DNA of 64,000 nucleotides from Deltaproteobacteria bacterium (lineage in GTDB: Bacteria > Myxococcota_A > UBA9160 > UBA4427), in assembly GCA_016713665.1 (NCBI GenBank), contig JADJOR010000011.1, positions 124,001 through 188,000 of the forward strand, read 5' to 3'. The notes below the pieces were generated by a model. That model made no database searches. It was not told the DNA's origin and saw nothing but the letters and a program-made list of their open reading frames with translations. Of this stretch, positions 25,171 to 33,270 are shown one piece after another. Numbering within the stretch: the stretch's first letter is position 1; every line of letters begins with the position of its first letter. A program made the translations under genes and the position numbers.

Positions 25171-26339
25171 ACGGTGAATATCCCTCCGCGCAGGAGCTGA
25201 TGGATCGGGCCCGGGCGCAGACCGGTCTCGAGGACTTCGGGGCGACGGGCTTCCTCGAAGGGCTCGAGACGATGCGCGAGAGCCTCGCCGCCGACGTGCC
25301 CTACGGACCGGCGGACCGGCAGCGGGCGATCGATCTGATCGGGCGGCGGCTCGCGAACCGCCTGAAGATCGAGGCCTGGCTCGCGGCGCATCCCGAGACC
25401 CTGCAGGCGCCGATCGATCGCCCCCTCTCGATCGTCGGTCTGCCGCGCACGGGCACGACCGCGCTCGGCAACATGATGTCCCTCGACGTGCGCTTCCGGC
25501 CGCTGCGCCCCTGGGAGCAGGAGGAGCCCTGCCCGCCGCCGCGGCTCGAGAACGAAGAGCTCGACCCCCGGCGCGTCGCCTACTGCGAGCGGGTCGCGAA
25601 GCTGCTGCGCGACCAGCCCGAGCAGGCGGCGATGCATCTCTGGGACACCGACGCGACGATGGAGGACACCGAGGTCCTCGGCCTCGAGTTCCGCTCACAG
25701 CAGATGACGATGCCCGTCTGGCGCTACCACGCCTGGTGGCGGAAGGGCGACATGCGCTCGACCTTCCTCCAGCACGCGCGGGTCGCGCGGCTCCTGCAAT
25801 CGCATCGCCCGCCGAACCGCTGGCTCTTCAAGGCGCCCCACCACAAGTTCCACCTCGATCACATGCTCGAGGCCTACCCCGACATCCGCTTCGTCTTCAC
25901 CCATCGCGACCCGGCGAAGGCGGTGCCCTCCTACGCGAGCTTCATCGCCGCCCTGTTCCCGCCGGAGGTCGTCGCGAAGATCGGCAAGCCCCGGATCGGG
26001 CGCGAGATCCACGAGCACCTGCGGACCGGCATGGAGCAGGCGATGGCCGCCCGCGCGAAGCTCGGCCCCGATCGCTTCCTCGACGTCCACCACACCGCCT
26101 TCGTCACGAACCCGATCGCCGAGCTCGAGCGCATCTACGCCTGGCTCGGGATGGAGCTCTCCGACGGGCTCCGCGCCCGATTCGAACGCTGGCGCGCGGA
26201 GAACGGCTCCGGGGCCCACGGCGCCCATCGCTATACGGCGGCCGAGTACGGCCTGTCCGTCGAATCGATCCGGGAGGAGTACGCGGACTACATCCGCGCC
26301 TACGACGTCGCAGTCGAGCGCTCGAAGGAGCCCCGATGA
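25167..26339 (+). CDS. Sulfotransferase family protein
   Basis: A 390-residue PAPS-dependent sulfotransferase-like protein. The 5'-phosphosulfate loop is SIVGLPRTGTTALGNMM near residue 92. RWLFKAPHHKFHLDHMLEAYPDIRFVFTHRDP near residue 217 is the 3'-phosphate site. The N-terminal region up to residue 85 is helical. This subgroup is abundant in actinobacteria and uncultured marine bacteria and usually sulfates lipids, sterols or hydroxyl groups of small molecules. ATGA overlaps on both sides give near-equal co-translation with its neighbours. Confidence 0.88.
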   Translation: MNGEYPSAQELMDRARAQTGLEDFGATGFLEGLETMRESLAADVPYGPADRQRAIDLIGRRLANRLKIEAWLAAHPETLQAPIDRPLSIVGLPRTGTTALGNMMSLDVRFRPLRPWEQEEPCPPPRLENEELDPRRVAYCERVAKLLRDQPEQAAMHLWDTDATMEDTEVLGLEFRSQQMTMPVWRYHAWWRKGDMRSTFLQHARVARLLQSHRPPNRWLFKAPHHKFHLDHMLEAYPDIRFVFTHRDPAKAVPSYASFIAALFPPEVVAKIGKPRIGREIHEHLRTGMEQAMAARAKLGPDRFLDVHHTAFVTNPIAELERIYAWLGMELSDGLRARFERWRAENGSGAHGAHRYTAAEYGLSVESIREEYADYIRAYDVAVERSKEPR

Positions 26340-27298
26340 CGAAGAGCGTGAGGCTCGAGGGGCGCAAGATCCTGGTGACCGGACCGGCGGGCCAGATCGC
26401 CTTTCCGATGGCGCGGGCGCTGGCACGCTCGAACGAGGTCTGGGGCATCGCCCGGTTCGGCGATCCCGCTTCGAAACAGGAGGTCGAAGCCGCGGGCATC
26501 CGAACCCTCGTCGTCGATCTCGAAGAGCCCGACTTCTCGAAGCTGCCGCGCGATTTCGACTACCTGCTCCATCTGGCGGCGACGGTCCGCGGCGACGACT
26601 ACGACGGCTCGATCCGGGTGAACGCCGAGGGCACGGGGCTCCTGCTCTCCCATTGCCGGGACGTCGAGGCGGCGATCGTGATGTCGACCGTCTCGGTCTA
26701 CAAGCCGCATCCCGATCCCTGGCATGCGTTCACGGAGGGCGATCCGCTGGGCGACATCATGCTGCCCTTCGCCCCGGCCTACAGCGTGAGCAAGATCGCC
26801 GAGGAAGGCGTCGCCCGGTTCTGCGCCCGGGAGTTCGGGATCCCGCTCACGATCGCGCGCATGGGCGCCTCGTATGGCCCCCGCGGCGGGCTGCCGATCT
26901 TCGCGCTCCAGGCCCTGATGACGAGCGGCAAGGTCACGACGCGCTTCGATCCCTGCCCGTACAGCCCGATCCACGACGACGACATGCTCGCCCACGTCGC
27001 CCCGCTGCTCTCCGCGGCGAGCGTGCCGGCGACGATCGTCAACTGGGCGGGCGACGAGGCCGTCAGCCTGCAGGACATCGTCGCCTACGGCGCCGAGCTG
27101 CTCGGGCTCGAGCCGCGCGTCGAAGTTCTGCCGGTCCCCGGCGCCTCGATCGGCTCGGTCGCGGATCCGACGCGACGCCGGGCGATCACGGGACCGTGTC
27201 GCGTCGCCTGGCGCGACGGCATGCGCCGCGCCCTCGAAACGCTCTACCCCGACCGCGTCCGCGATGCTGCGGCCGGCCGAGAAAGGCAACGATCATGA
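26336..27298 (+). CDS. NAD(P)-dependent epimerase/dehydratase (extended SDR)
   Basis: A 320-residue extended short-chain dehydrogenase. ILVTGPAGQIAFPMARALA near residue 12 is the nucleotide loop (GxxGxxx variant). LLHLAATVRG, MSTVSVY and the catalytic YSVSK near residue 150 follow, then RMGASYGPRGGLPIFAL. Such enzymes act on nucleotide sugars or on 3-hydroxy steroid/lipid substrates. It is the third gene of the TIM barrel-sulfotransferase-SDR-DUF1214 operon. ATGA junctions on both sides. Confidence 0.88.
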   Translation: MTKSVRLEGRKILVTGPAGQIAFPMARALARSNEVWGIARFGDPASKQEVEAAGIRTLVVDLEEPDFSKLPRDFDYLLHLAATVRGDDYDGSIRVNAEGTGLLLSHCRDVEAAIVMSTVSVYKPHPDPWHAFTEGDPLGDIMLPFAPAYSVSKIAEEGVARFCAREFGIPLTIARMGASYGPRGGLPIFALQALMTSGKVTTRFDPCPYSPIHDDDMLAHVAPLLSAASVPATIVNWAGDEAVSLQDIVAYGAELLGLEPRVEVLPVPGASIGSVADPTRRRAITGPCRVAWRDGMRRALETLYPDRVRDAAAGRERQRS

Positions 27299-28485
27299 GC
27301 TCCTCCCGCCTCGAGATGCCCGAATGGGCCGCCCTGCTGCGCAACCTCGCGCCGGTCGGCGATCAGCTGATCCACCGCTGGGGCCGCGCGAATCCCTCCG
27401 CCGACGACCGCCGCGACCTCTTCCGCCTCGCGCTCTCGGCCGTCGCGAACGGCTACCTCTCCCACATCGCGCTCGATCCGCGGCGGCCGACCTGGACGCC
27501 CTGCTGGAACATCTCGATGAACATGGGCGGACCCTGCCCCGACTACACCTACCGCACGACCGACGTCGATCCGAAGGGCAGCTACCGCATCAGCGGCTTC
27601 CGGGGCACCAACCGCTTCGTCGAGATCGGTCAGCAGAGCTACGAGCTGCTCGGTCACGAAGGCCCGACCTCCGTCGCGCCGATGCAGCACAGCCTCGACG
27701 AGCTCAGCCTCGGCGCGAAGGGCGCCTTCAGCGTGATCCTGAGCCCCGAGCGGCCTGCCGGATACGCCGGCGACTGGTGGCCGCTCCAGCCCTCGACCGT
27801 GCGGCTCCTGATGCGCCAGTGTGCCGTCGACTGGATCGAGGAGGTTGACGCCCGCGTCGCGATCGAGCGACTCGACGACGCCCCGCCCACGACGAACGCC
27901 GAGATCGACCGGCGCATCGCGAACCTCGGCCCCTGGGCGGAGGGCATGGTCCGCTTCGACATCGATCTCGCGCGCTGGTACCGCGACCACCACGGCGTCA
28001 ACGTGCTGACCCGCTCGAAGAAGATCGAGTCGATCGGCGGCATGCCGAACCAGATCTACTACGACGGCGCCTACGAGATCGACGACGACGAGGCGCTCGT
28101 GATCGAGACCGCGCTGCCGCGGCAGTGTCTCTACTGGTCGCTGCTCGTCGCCGACGACCGCTTCGCGACGGTCGACTGGGCGAACCACCAGTCGAGCCTC
28201 AACGCGTCGCAGGCGCGGCTCGATCGCGACGGCAAGGTCCGCGCGGTCATCTCGAAGCGGGATCCGGGGGTCCAGAACTGGCTCGACAAGGCGGACAATC
28301 CCTGGGGCATCATCCAGCTGCGCTGGAAGCTCCCGAGCGACGCGCCCGATCCCGTCGTGACCCGCTGCAAGGTCGCCGACGTGCGCAAGCATCTCCCGGC
28401 CGAGACGCCCGCCTGCTCGCGCGAAGAGCGCGAGGAGGCGCTCCGCCGGCGGCGGGTCGGGTATCAGATGCGGCAGCACTGGTGA
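27295..28485 (+). CDS. DUF1214 domain-containing protein
   Basis: A 396-residue soluble protein of the DUF1214 family. The C-terminal DUF1214 core is seen at YDGAYEIDDDEALVIETALPRQCLYWSLLVADDRF near residue 250 and NPWGIIQLRWKLPSDAP near residue 335. The N-terminal half includes WTPCWNISMNMGGPCPDYTYRTTDVDP. No catalytic motif is known. Proteins of this family often neighbour sulfotransferases and short-chain dehydrogenases in mycobacteria and uncultured soil bacteria. It is the last gene of the operon. Confidence 0.85.
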   Translation: MSSSRLEMPEWAALLRNLAPVGDQLIHRWGRANPSADDRRDLFRLALSAVANGYLSHIALDPRRPTWTPCWNISMNMGGPCPDYTYRTTDVDPKGSYRISGFRGTNRFVEIGQQSYELLGHEGPTSVAPMQHSLDELSLGAKGAFSVILSPERPAGYAGDWWPLQPSTVRLLMRQCAVDWIEEVDARVAIERLDDAPPTTNAEIDRRIANLGPWAEGMVRFDIDLARWYRDHHGVNVLTRSKKIESIGGMPNQIYYDGAYEIDDDEALVIETALPRQCLYWSLLVADDRFATVDWANHQSSLNASQARLDRDGKVRAVISKRDPGVQNWLDKADNPWGIIQLRWKLPSDAPDPVVTRCKVADVRKHLPAETPACSREEREEALRRRRVGYQMRQHW

Positions 28486-28690
28486 GCGGCGGAGCGGCAA
28501 GTCGCGATCCTCGACCTCGCGGGACGCGAACGCCCGAGAGTTGCCGAACCAACGCCTGACAAACGCCAGACGATGACCTGGAATCCCTTTCGCACGCGAA
28601 CCGGCGGCCCCGGACGCACATCGAACTCGCGTCGAATTGCGGCGCGGGACGCCACGTCTACAATGGGCTCATGCGGAGGTCTTGTCCATC

Positions 28691-29116
28691 ATGCAGCTCG
28701 ACGTGACGGCCTTGAGAGACGCGATCGGCGCTCTCGAGAAGAGCGTTGCCTATCTCCGCTCCGACCTCGCGCGAGATCGTGACCTTCGCGACCAGTTCCG
28801 CGCCGCCTCGATCCAGGGCTTCGAGTTCACCTACGAAGTCGCCCACAAGATGATCAAGCGACAGCTCGAGCAGATCGCCGCGAGCCCCGCACTGATCGAC
28901 ACGATGACCTACATGCAGCTGATCCGCTCCGCCGCGGAAGCCGGGCTGATCGCCGACGTGTCCCGATTCCGGGACTACCGGGACAAGCGCAACATCACGA
29001 GCCACACCTACAACCCCGCGAAAGCAGAAGAGATCGTCGGAATCCTCGACGGATTCCTGATCGACGTTCGGTTTCTGCTCGACGAGCTGGAGCGCCGCAA
29101 TCGTGTCCCGGATTGA
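28691..29116 (+). CDS. hepT: HepT-like toxin / nucleotidyltransferase substrate-binding (HI0074-type) protein
   Basis: A 141-residue all-alpha HEPN protein. In HepT-MntA modules the HEPN partner is the toxin, an RNase whose active site is RX4-6HXY. The motif RNITSHTY near residue 100 fits exactly. QGFEFTYEVAHKMIKRQLEQ and YMQLIRSAAEAGLI match the HI0074 family. I chose ATG 28691, with GGAGG about 11 bases upstream. The stop overlaps the downstream MntA gene by 14 bases. It may instead be read as a substrate-binding partner of the nucleotidyltransferase. Confidence 0.85.
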   Translation: MQLDVTALRDAIGALEKSVAYLRSDLARDRDLRDQFRAASIQGFEFTYEVAHKMIKRQLEQIAASPALIDTMTYMQLIRSAAEAGLIADVSRFRDYRDKRNITSHTYNPAKAEEIVGILDGFLIDVRFLLDELERRNRVPD

Positions 29117-29429
29117 CGCGCGCCCGGAGGACTTGAGAACGGTTCGCGACATCTTGCAAAGGCATCTGCCGACCCGGCGGGTGATCGCCTTCGGCTCGCG
29201 AACGACGGGACGCAGCAAGCCGTTTTCCGACCTCGACCTGGCCATCCTGGGCGAGGTCGCCGTTCCGTCCGCCATCCTTGCCGCTCTCGCAGACGACTTC
29301 GACGAATCGAGTCTTCCGTTCAAGGTCGACGTCGTCGACTGGGCGACGACGGCGCCGTCCTTTCGGGAGATCATCACCCGCGATGCCGTGACGTTGCAGG
29401 AGGGGTCGGCGACCGGCGAGGCGTCTTGA
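29103..29429 (+). CDS. mntA: MntA-like antitoxin nucleotidyltransferase
   Basis: A 108-residue minimal nucleotidyltransferase. The signature GSX10DXD is intact: GSRTTGRSKPFSDLDLAI near residue 31, with the third acidic residue probably in FKVDVVDW. MntA antitoxins AMPylate HepT on its active-site Tyr to neutralise it. GTG start inside hepT is consistent with coupled translation of toxin and antitoxin. The module sits beside gene fragments (29446-29666), typical of mobile TA pairs. Confidence 0.87.
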   Translation: MSRIDARPEDLRTVRDILQRHLPTRRVIAFGSRTTGRSKPFSDLDLAILGEVAVPSAILAALADDFDESSLPFKVDVVDWATTAPSFREIITRDAVTLQEGSATGEAS

Positions 29430-29445
29430 GGAAGGAGTGGATTCC

Positions 29446-29601
29446 ATGAACTCCGGTATCAAACCGCGCATCGTCTCGACCATCGCCGAGCTCGAGAAGC
29501 TCTATGGCGTGCCGGGAGAAACCTCGGCGCGGGGGCTCGGCGCCCGAGGCGATTCGAGCTCGACCGCCTCACGTTCGAAAGCTCCTTCCTTTCGGGGCTG
29601 A
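29446..29601 (+). pseudogene. Truncated PPOX-type flavoprotein remnant
   Basis: A good ribosome site (AAGGAG, eight bases upstream) and ATG begin MNSGIKPRIVSTIAELEKLYGVPGE, which closely resembles the first 25 residues of the large pyridoxamine-phosphate-oxidase-like (MSMEG_1061-type) flavoproteins. The similarity then stops. The frame runs through low-complexity Ser/Arg sequence to a stop after 51 residues. Members are normally about 200 residues. I read it as the intact 5' end of a gene whose body has been deleted. A true small protein is less likely. Confidence 0.6.
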
Positions 29602-29619
29602 TTCGAGGGGGAACCGGCT

Positions 29620-29666
29620 GCCTCGCAAACGCCCGATTCGTCCTCGAAGCGGGGTCGAGACTCCTC
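29620..29666 (+). repeat. 47-bp fragment similar to the acyl-CoA dehydrogenase N-terminal coding DNA
   Basis: 41 of 47 bases match 33281-33327, inside the acyl-CoA dehydrogenase gene, in the same orientation. In frame it would read LANARFVLEAGSRLL against LADARLVLEAGSRLL. Nothing upstream or downstream extends the match. It looks like a leftover of a duplicated 5' gene end. Confidence 0.5.
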
Positions 29667-29702
29667 TACGGCCGAAGGGCTTCGCCTCCGGCGCAGGCCG
29701 AC

Positions 29703-30887
29703 CTACCCGAATACGACGGGCAACGAGAGCGCCGTGCGGAAGCTTCCGCCCGTGATCCTGGGCGGCGGCGCTTCGGGGTCCCGACGCAGGTCGGGCAGGC
29801 GCTCGAGCAGGGTCGCGAGCGCGGTCTCGAGCTCGAGCGTCGCGAGGTGCATGCCGAGGCAGGTATGCGCGCCCTGCGCGAACGCGATGTGCGACCGCAC
29901 CGGTCGGTGGATGTCGAACGCGTCGGGGTTCTCCCAGCGCGCCGGGTCGCGGTTCGCGGCGCCCACCACCACCACGACGGAAGCGCCCGCCTTCACGGGC
30001 ACGCCGCACAGCTCGGTCTCGCGCGTCGCCGTGCGCGCGAACGCCACCAGCGGCGGCTCCCAGCGCAGACCTTCCTGAACCGCCTGGGGGATCAGCCGCC
30101 GATCACGGGCCACCGCCTCGACCTGCTCGGGATGGCTCAGCAAGCCACACATCAGGTTGGAGAACGCGCGCGCCGTCGTCTCGAAAGCCGCCGGCGAGAG
30201 CAGGCGGACGAACGGCAGGATCTCCTCGGTCGCGAGCCGAGAGCCGTCGAGCTCGGCGTTCGCGAGCAGCGTGATCAGGTCGTCCCCCTTGCGGCCGCGG
30301 GCGTTCTCGATGCGCGGCGCGAAATAGTCCCCCAACGACCTGGCGGCGTTCATCGCGACGCTCGCCGTCATCTGGCCGGACAGGATCTCGACGGCCCAGC
30401 GCATGTAGCGCCCGTGGTCGGCCTCGGGGACGTCGAGCATGCCGGCGATGATCGCGAGCGGGAAGGGAAAGGCGAACTCGCGCGTGAGGTCCGCTCGACC
30501 GCGGGGAGCGAAGTCGTCGATCAAGGACTGCGCGTACGGGATCACCAGCCGGTCGCGCCATGATTCGAGCGCTCGACGCGAGAACGCCTGCTGAACGAGC
30601 GCGCGATAGCGCGTGTGCTCGGGCGGGTCCATCTCGAGGATGCTGTGGCCGAAGATCGCGCCGACGACCTTCGCATAGCCTGCGGACGAATAGCTGCGCG
30701 CGTCGCGAAAGACCTCGGAGACCGCATCGAACCCGAGCGCGATTACGCTGCCGTCGCCGACCGGGCTCGGCACCACGGGACCGCTCTCGCGCATCTTGCG
30801 AAAGAGCGCGTGGGGCTCGGGCGGCCCCATCGAGCCGATTCGACCGAACTCCTCGAACAGTTCGTCCATCCCGCTCGCCATGGGCAT
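29703..30887 (-). CDS. Cytochrome P450
   Basis: A 394-residue soluble bacterial P450 monooxygenase. The heme-thiolate motif FAQGAHTCLGMHLATLE lies near residue 335 (Cys ligand in HTCLG), the K-helix ExxR is EGLRWEP, the I-helix oxygen-binding region is SPAAFETTARAFSN, and the early MDPPEHTRYRALVQQAFS is typical of class I/CYP107-like enzymes. ATG 30887 has GGAGG five bases upstream. No redox partner gene is adjacent. Substrate unknown. Confidence 0.93.
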   Translation of the reverse strand: MPMASGMDELFEEFGRIGSMGPPEPHALFRKMRESGPVVPSPVGDGSVIALGFDAVSEVFRDARSYSSAGYAKVVGAIFGHSILEMDPPEHTRYRALVQQAFSRRALESWRDRLVIPYAQSLIDDFAPRGRADLTREFAFPFPLAIIAGMLDVPEADHGRYMRWAVEILSGQMTASVAMNAARSLGDYFAPRIENARGRKGDDLITLLANAELDGSRLATEEILPFVRLLSPAAFETTARAFSNLMCGLLSHPEQVEAVARDRRLIPQAVQEGLRWEPPLVAFARTATRETELCGVPVKAGASVVVVVGAANRDPARWENPDAFDIHRPVRSHIAFAQGAHTCLGMHLATLELETALATLLERLPDLRRDPEAPPPRITGGSFRTALSLPVVFG

Positions 30888-31567
30888 GCTTCCTCCGGAA
30901 TTCCCGTCGCATCCGAGTCTGCTCGACGACGCCCGACGGCTCGCGGACGCCGCTTCGGACGCCGGCCCCCCGCCCGACACCAGGCCGTGCCCGCATAGTC
31001 TACGCCGTGCGCGCGAGAACGAACGGGAACGATCGGCTGGCGAACGAAAGCTCCCTCCCCTCGAGGTGGATCCGAGGCCGACCTTCCCGCCTCGGCTCGA
31101 TGGGATTCCTCGCTCGGCCCCCGCCCACCTGCGCGCTATGGTGCGGCCGCCCGAAATCCGCCCACGACCCGACCACGATCCGACCACGCCTCCCTTGGAT
31201 CCGACCGCAATCCCGACTCCGGGCGAGATTCTTGCCTGCATGAGCGACCGCCGCGTCGGGGGCGCCGAGTACGACCAGGCATGGCCGGAGCGGGCGCGAA
31301 AGAGTCTGTGGTGATTCCGGGGAATCGCTCTGCGCAAGACGATTCTTTCGCCGGCCTGCGAACCGCAGCGGCCGACCGCGCTCCCGGGTAGCCCGCCCCT
31401 CCTGATCGGGCTGCTCGTCGCGACCGCTACGGCGCGGATGCGAGGACGTCGAAGGCGCCGACCCCACCGGACGGGCGGCATTCGTCCGGAAGCTTCGTGG
31501 GCAGAAATCCGGGCGGACGTTTCGCAGTCGTCCGTGCGTCGAGCGCTGCGCCGCGCCCCTCGGCGCC
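30888..31567. other. 680-bp gap upstream of the P450 gene
   Basis: No convincing gene is seen. It holds a possible -10 for the P450 (TAGACT on minus at 30997-31002), a 26-bp element at 31131-31156 nearly identical to one upstream of the acyl-CoA dehydrogenase, and a 24-codon frame (31241-31315) without family resemblance. Codon usage of the longer frames here lacks the third-position bias of real genes. Probably decayed DNA. Confidence 0.5.
31131..31156 (+). repeat. 26-bp promoter-like element, copy 1
   Basis: 25 of 26 bases match 33154-33179, including GCGCGCTATGGT and the following GGCCGCCCGAAA. TATGGT resembles a -10 box. This copy has no recognisable gene downstream. Confidence 0.6.
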
Positions 31568-32047
31568 TCAGGCGTCGCGCCGCCCTCCGCGAAAGCGTCG
31601 TCCGCCCCCTCGGCCGCCTCCCCCTCGACCGCCGCTCCCCTGCGAGCGCTCCGCCCCGCGGCGGAAGGCCGGAAGATGCCGCTCCTGCGACGCTTCCTGG
31701 AGATTGCGCAACACGGACAGGATCTCCGCGCGCTGCGTCCCCGCGATCAACCGGTCGTACATCTCGCCGTTCGCGATCTCGGCCGCGACGCCTGCCTCGC
31801 ATGCCGCCTGCAGGCTCGGATAGCGCTCGACCTGCCCGATCCAGGGATTTCGGGGGACGGGAACGTCGTAGAGCTCGAACAAGCGTCGGATCGCATCGAT
31901 GTGTCGGGACTCGGATTCCCGGATGTTCACGAACGGACGGACGTCTCCGAAATCGGCGAGGACCTGATCGTAGGTCGCCCAGGCGCGGTACTCGTCGTCG
32001 AGTGCCTCGTGCAGGATCTCGAGCTCGCGCGGCGTCAGATTGGACAT
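31568..32047 (-). CDS. DUF2202 ferritin-like protein with Gly-Arg-rich tail
   Basis: A 159-residue protein. Residues 1-130 form a DUF2202 ferritin-like helical bundle: LTPRELEILHEALDDEYRAWATYDQVL, then RESESRHIDAIRRLFELYDVPVP with the ExxH iron-type motif, and LRNLQEASQERHLPAFRR with a second ExxxxH. The last 30 residues are an RGG-like tail (GGRGGGGRGGGRRFRGGRR) that may bind RNA or surfaces and is unusual for this family. It starts three bases after the ZIP transporter gene and is co-transcribed with it, suggesting a shared role in metal handling. Confidence 0.83.
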   Translation of the reverse strand: MSNLTPRELEILHEALDDEYRAWATYDQVLADFGDVRPFVNIRESESRHIDAIRRLFELYDVPVPRNPWIGQVERYPSLQAACEAGVAAEIANGEMYDRLIAGTQRAEILSVLRNLQEASQERHLPAFRRGAERSQGSGGRGGGGRGGGRRFRGGRRDA

Positions 32048-32050
32048 GGC

Positions 32051-32785
32051 TCACGGCCCTCGGTGGAAGAGAAGAATCGTACCGATCCCCGCCAGCAGCA
32101 GGATCAGCTGGCGCAAGCTCGCCCCGAAGCTCACCTGCCGATGAAGCCCTGGGATGAGATCTGCCGTCGCAATGTAGAGAAAGCTCGCGGCGGAAAGCGC
32201 GAGGATGAAGGGCACGGATTCCCGGATCGATTCGAGCCCGATGTAGGCGACTACGCCCCCGATCAGGGTCGTCATCGAAGAGAGCCCGTTCCACAACAAA
32301 GCCTCGCGCCGACCGTAACCGCTCTCGAGCAGGATCGCGAAATCGCCGAGCTCCTGCGGGATCTCGTGCGCGATCACGGCGAGCGCGGTGGCGATTCCGA
32401 GCGAAAGATCGGTCATGAACGCAGCGGTGATCACGACGCCGTCGACGAAATTGTGGAACGCATCGCCGATCAGGATCAGCGGCCCGGCGCTGCCGTGGAC
32501 CTCGCAATGATCCTCATGGCAATGGTGCCAACGCACGCCTTTTTCGAGCACGAAGAAGAGCACCATTCCTGCAAGCAGCGTCGACGAGACGCTGCGAGCC
32601 GGGGCCCCGGCCAGGGCCGCGGGGATCATGCCGAGGAAGGCGGCGCCGAGGAGCGTTCCCGCCGCGTAGCTCGTCAGCGACGGCACGAGCACGCGACGGA
32701 TCCGGTCTGGAAGCATCAACATCGAGGCCGAGCCCGCGACGGCGCCGAGGCCGAGGAGACAGAACCCGACGATCCAGAGCAGCAT
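32051..32785 (-). CDS. ZIP family metal transporter
   Basis: A 244-residue inner-membrane protein with about eight helices. The two metal-path motifs are present: IGDAFHNFVDGVVITAAF (helix 4) and IAHEIPQELGDFAILLESGY (helix 5). A His/Cys-rich loop HHCHEDHCEVHG precedes helix 4. ZIP proteins import zinc, iron or other divalent metals. GAGGAGG upstream of ATG 32785 is a strong ribosome site. The ferritin-like gene follows directly. Confidence 0.92.
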   Translation of the reverse strand: MLLWIVGFCLLGLGAVAGSASMLMLPDRIRRVLVPSLTSYAAGTLLGAAFLGMIPAALAGAPARSVSSTLLAGMVLFFVLEKGVRWHHCHEDHCEVHGSAGPLILIGDAFHNFVDGVVITAAFMTDLSLGIATALAVIAHEIPQELGDFAILLESGYGRREALLWNGLSSMTTLIGGVVAYIGLESIRESVPFILALSAASFLYIATADLIPGLHRQVSFGASLRQLILLLAGIGTILLFHRGP

Positions 32786-33270
32786 CGTCCCTCCTCGACC
32801 AGAACGGAAGGTCGAATTCGCCCTCCGCATCCATCGTCGTACGGGATCGGCGACTCCGCGAAGGGACGCGCACCCGACGGATCCCGTCGGCCAGCGCTCG
32901 TCACGGGTCGGTGACGCGGCCCTCGACGGAGCGAGTCGAACAGTGGGCCACCTCGACACGCACGTCGATGCCTCGAGACGACGCACTGCGGGCGAAGGTC
33001 ACCGAATCACGCCATGCCCGATCGCGGAGGACGACGACCTGACCGAGTCCCCGGGCTCGACGGCGATCCGGAGGCGGGCCCGGCCAGCCGACCTCGCGAC
33101 GCGAACTCACCGGTTTCCGGTCGGTGCGACGCCTGCGCCCCCGATCCGCCCGCGCGCGCTATGGTCCGGCCGCCCGAAAACCGGCCGCGGTCGCGTCAAG
33201 CCCCGACTACGCCCCAGCCACGTGCGGGCCATGGCCCGTGCAAGATCCCGCCCACAGGAGAATTCCGCCG
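32786..33270. other. 485-bp divergent gap between the ZIP and acyl-CoA dehydrogenase genes
   Basis: It contains the second copy of the 26-bp promoter-like element (33154-33179), about 90 bases before the dehydrogenase start, and an AGGAG at 33256-33260. Otherwise I see no gene or RNA structure. Confidence 0.55.
33154..33179 (+). promoter_or_regulatory. 26-bp promoter-like element, copy 2, upstream of the acyl-CoA dehydrogenase
   Basis: GCGCGCTATGGTCCGGCCGC plus six more bases, 25/26 identical to 31131-31156. A shorter version (GCTATGGTCCG) occurs at 21543-21553 upstream of the amidohydrolase. TATGGT is the likely -10, with a start near 33173. Confidence 0.5.

Noticed and set aside
21520..25698. 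1,392-residue minus-strand open frame
   Set aside because: It crosses several well-supported genes on both strands, has no domain resemblance and lacks a plausible start. It is a GC-driven artefact.
31000..31467. 155-residue minus-strand frame in the gap upstream of the P450
   Set aside because: No ribosome site, no family resemblance, and Arg/Ser/Pro-dominated composition like other shadow frames.
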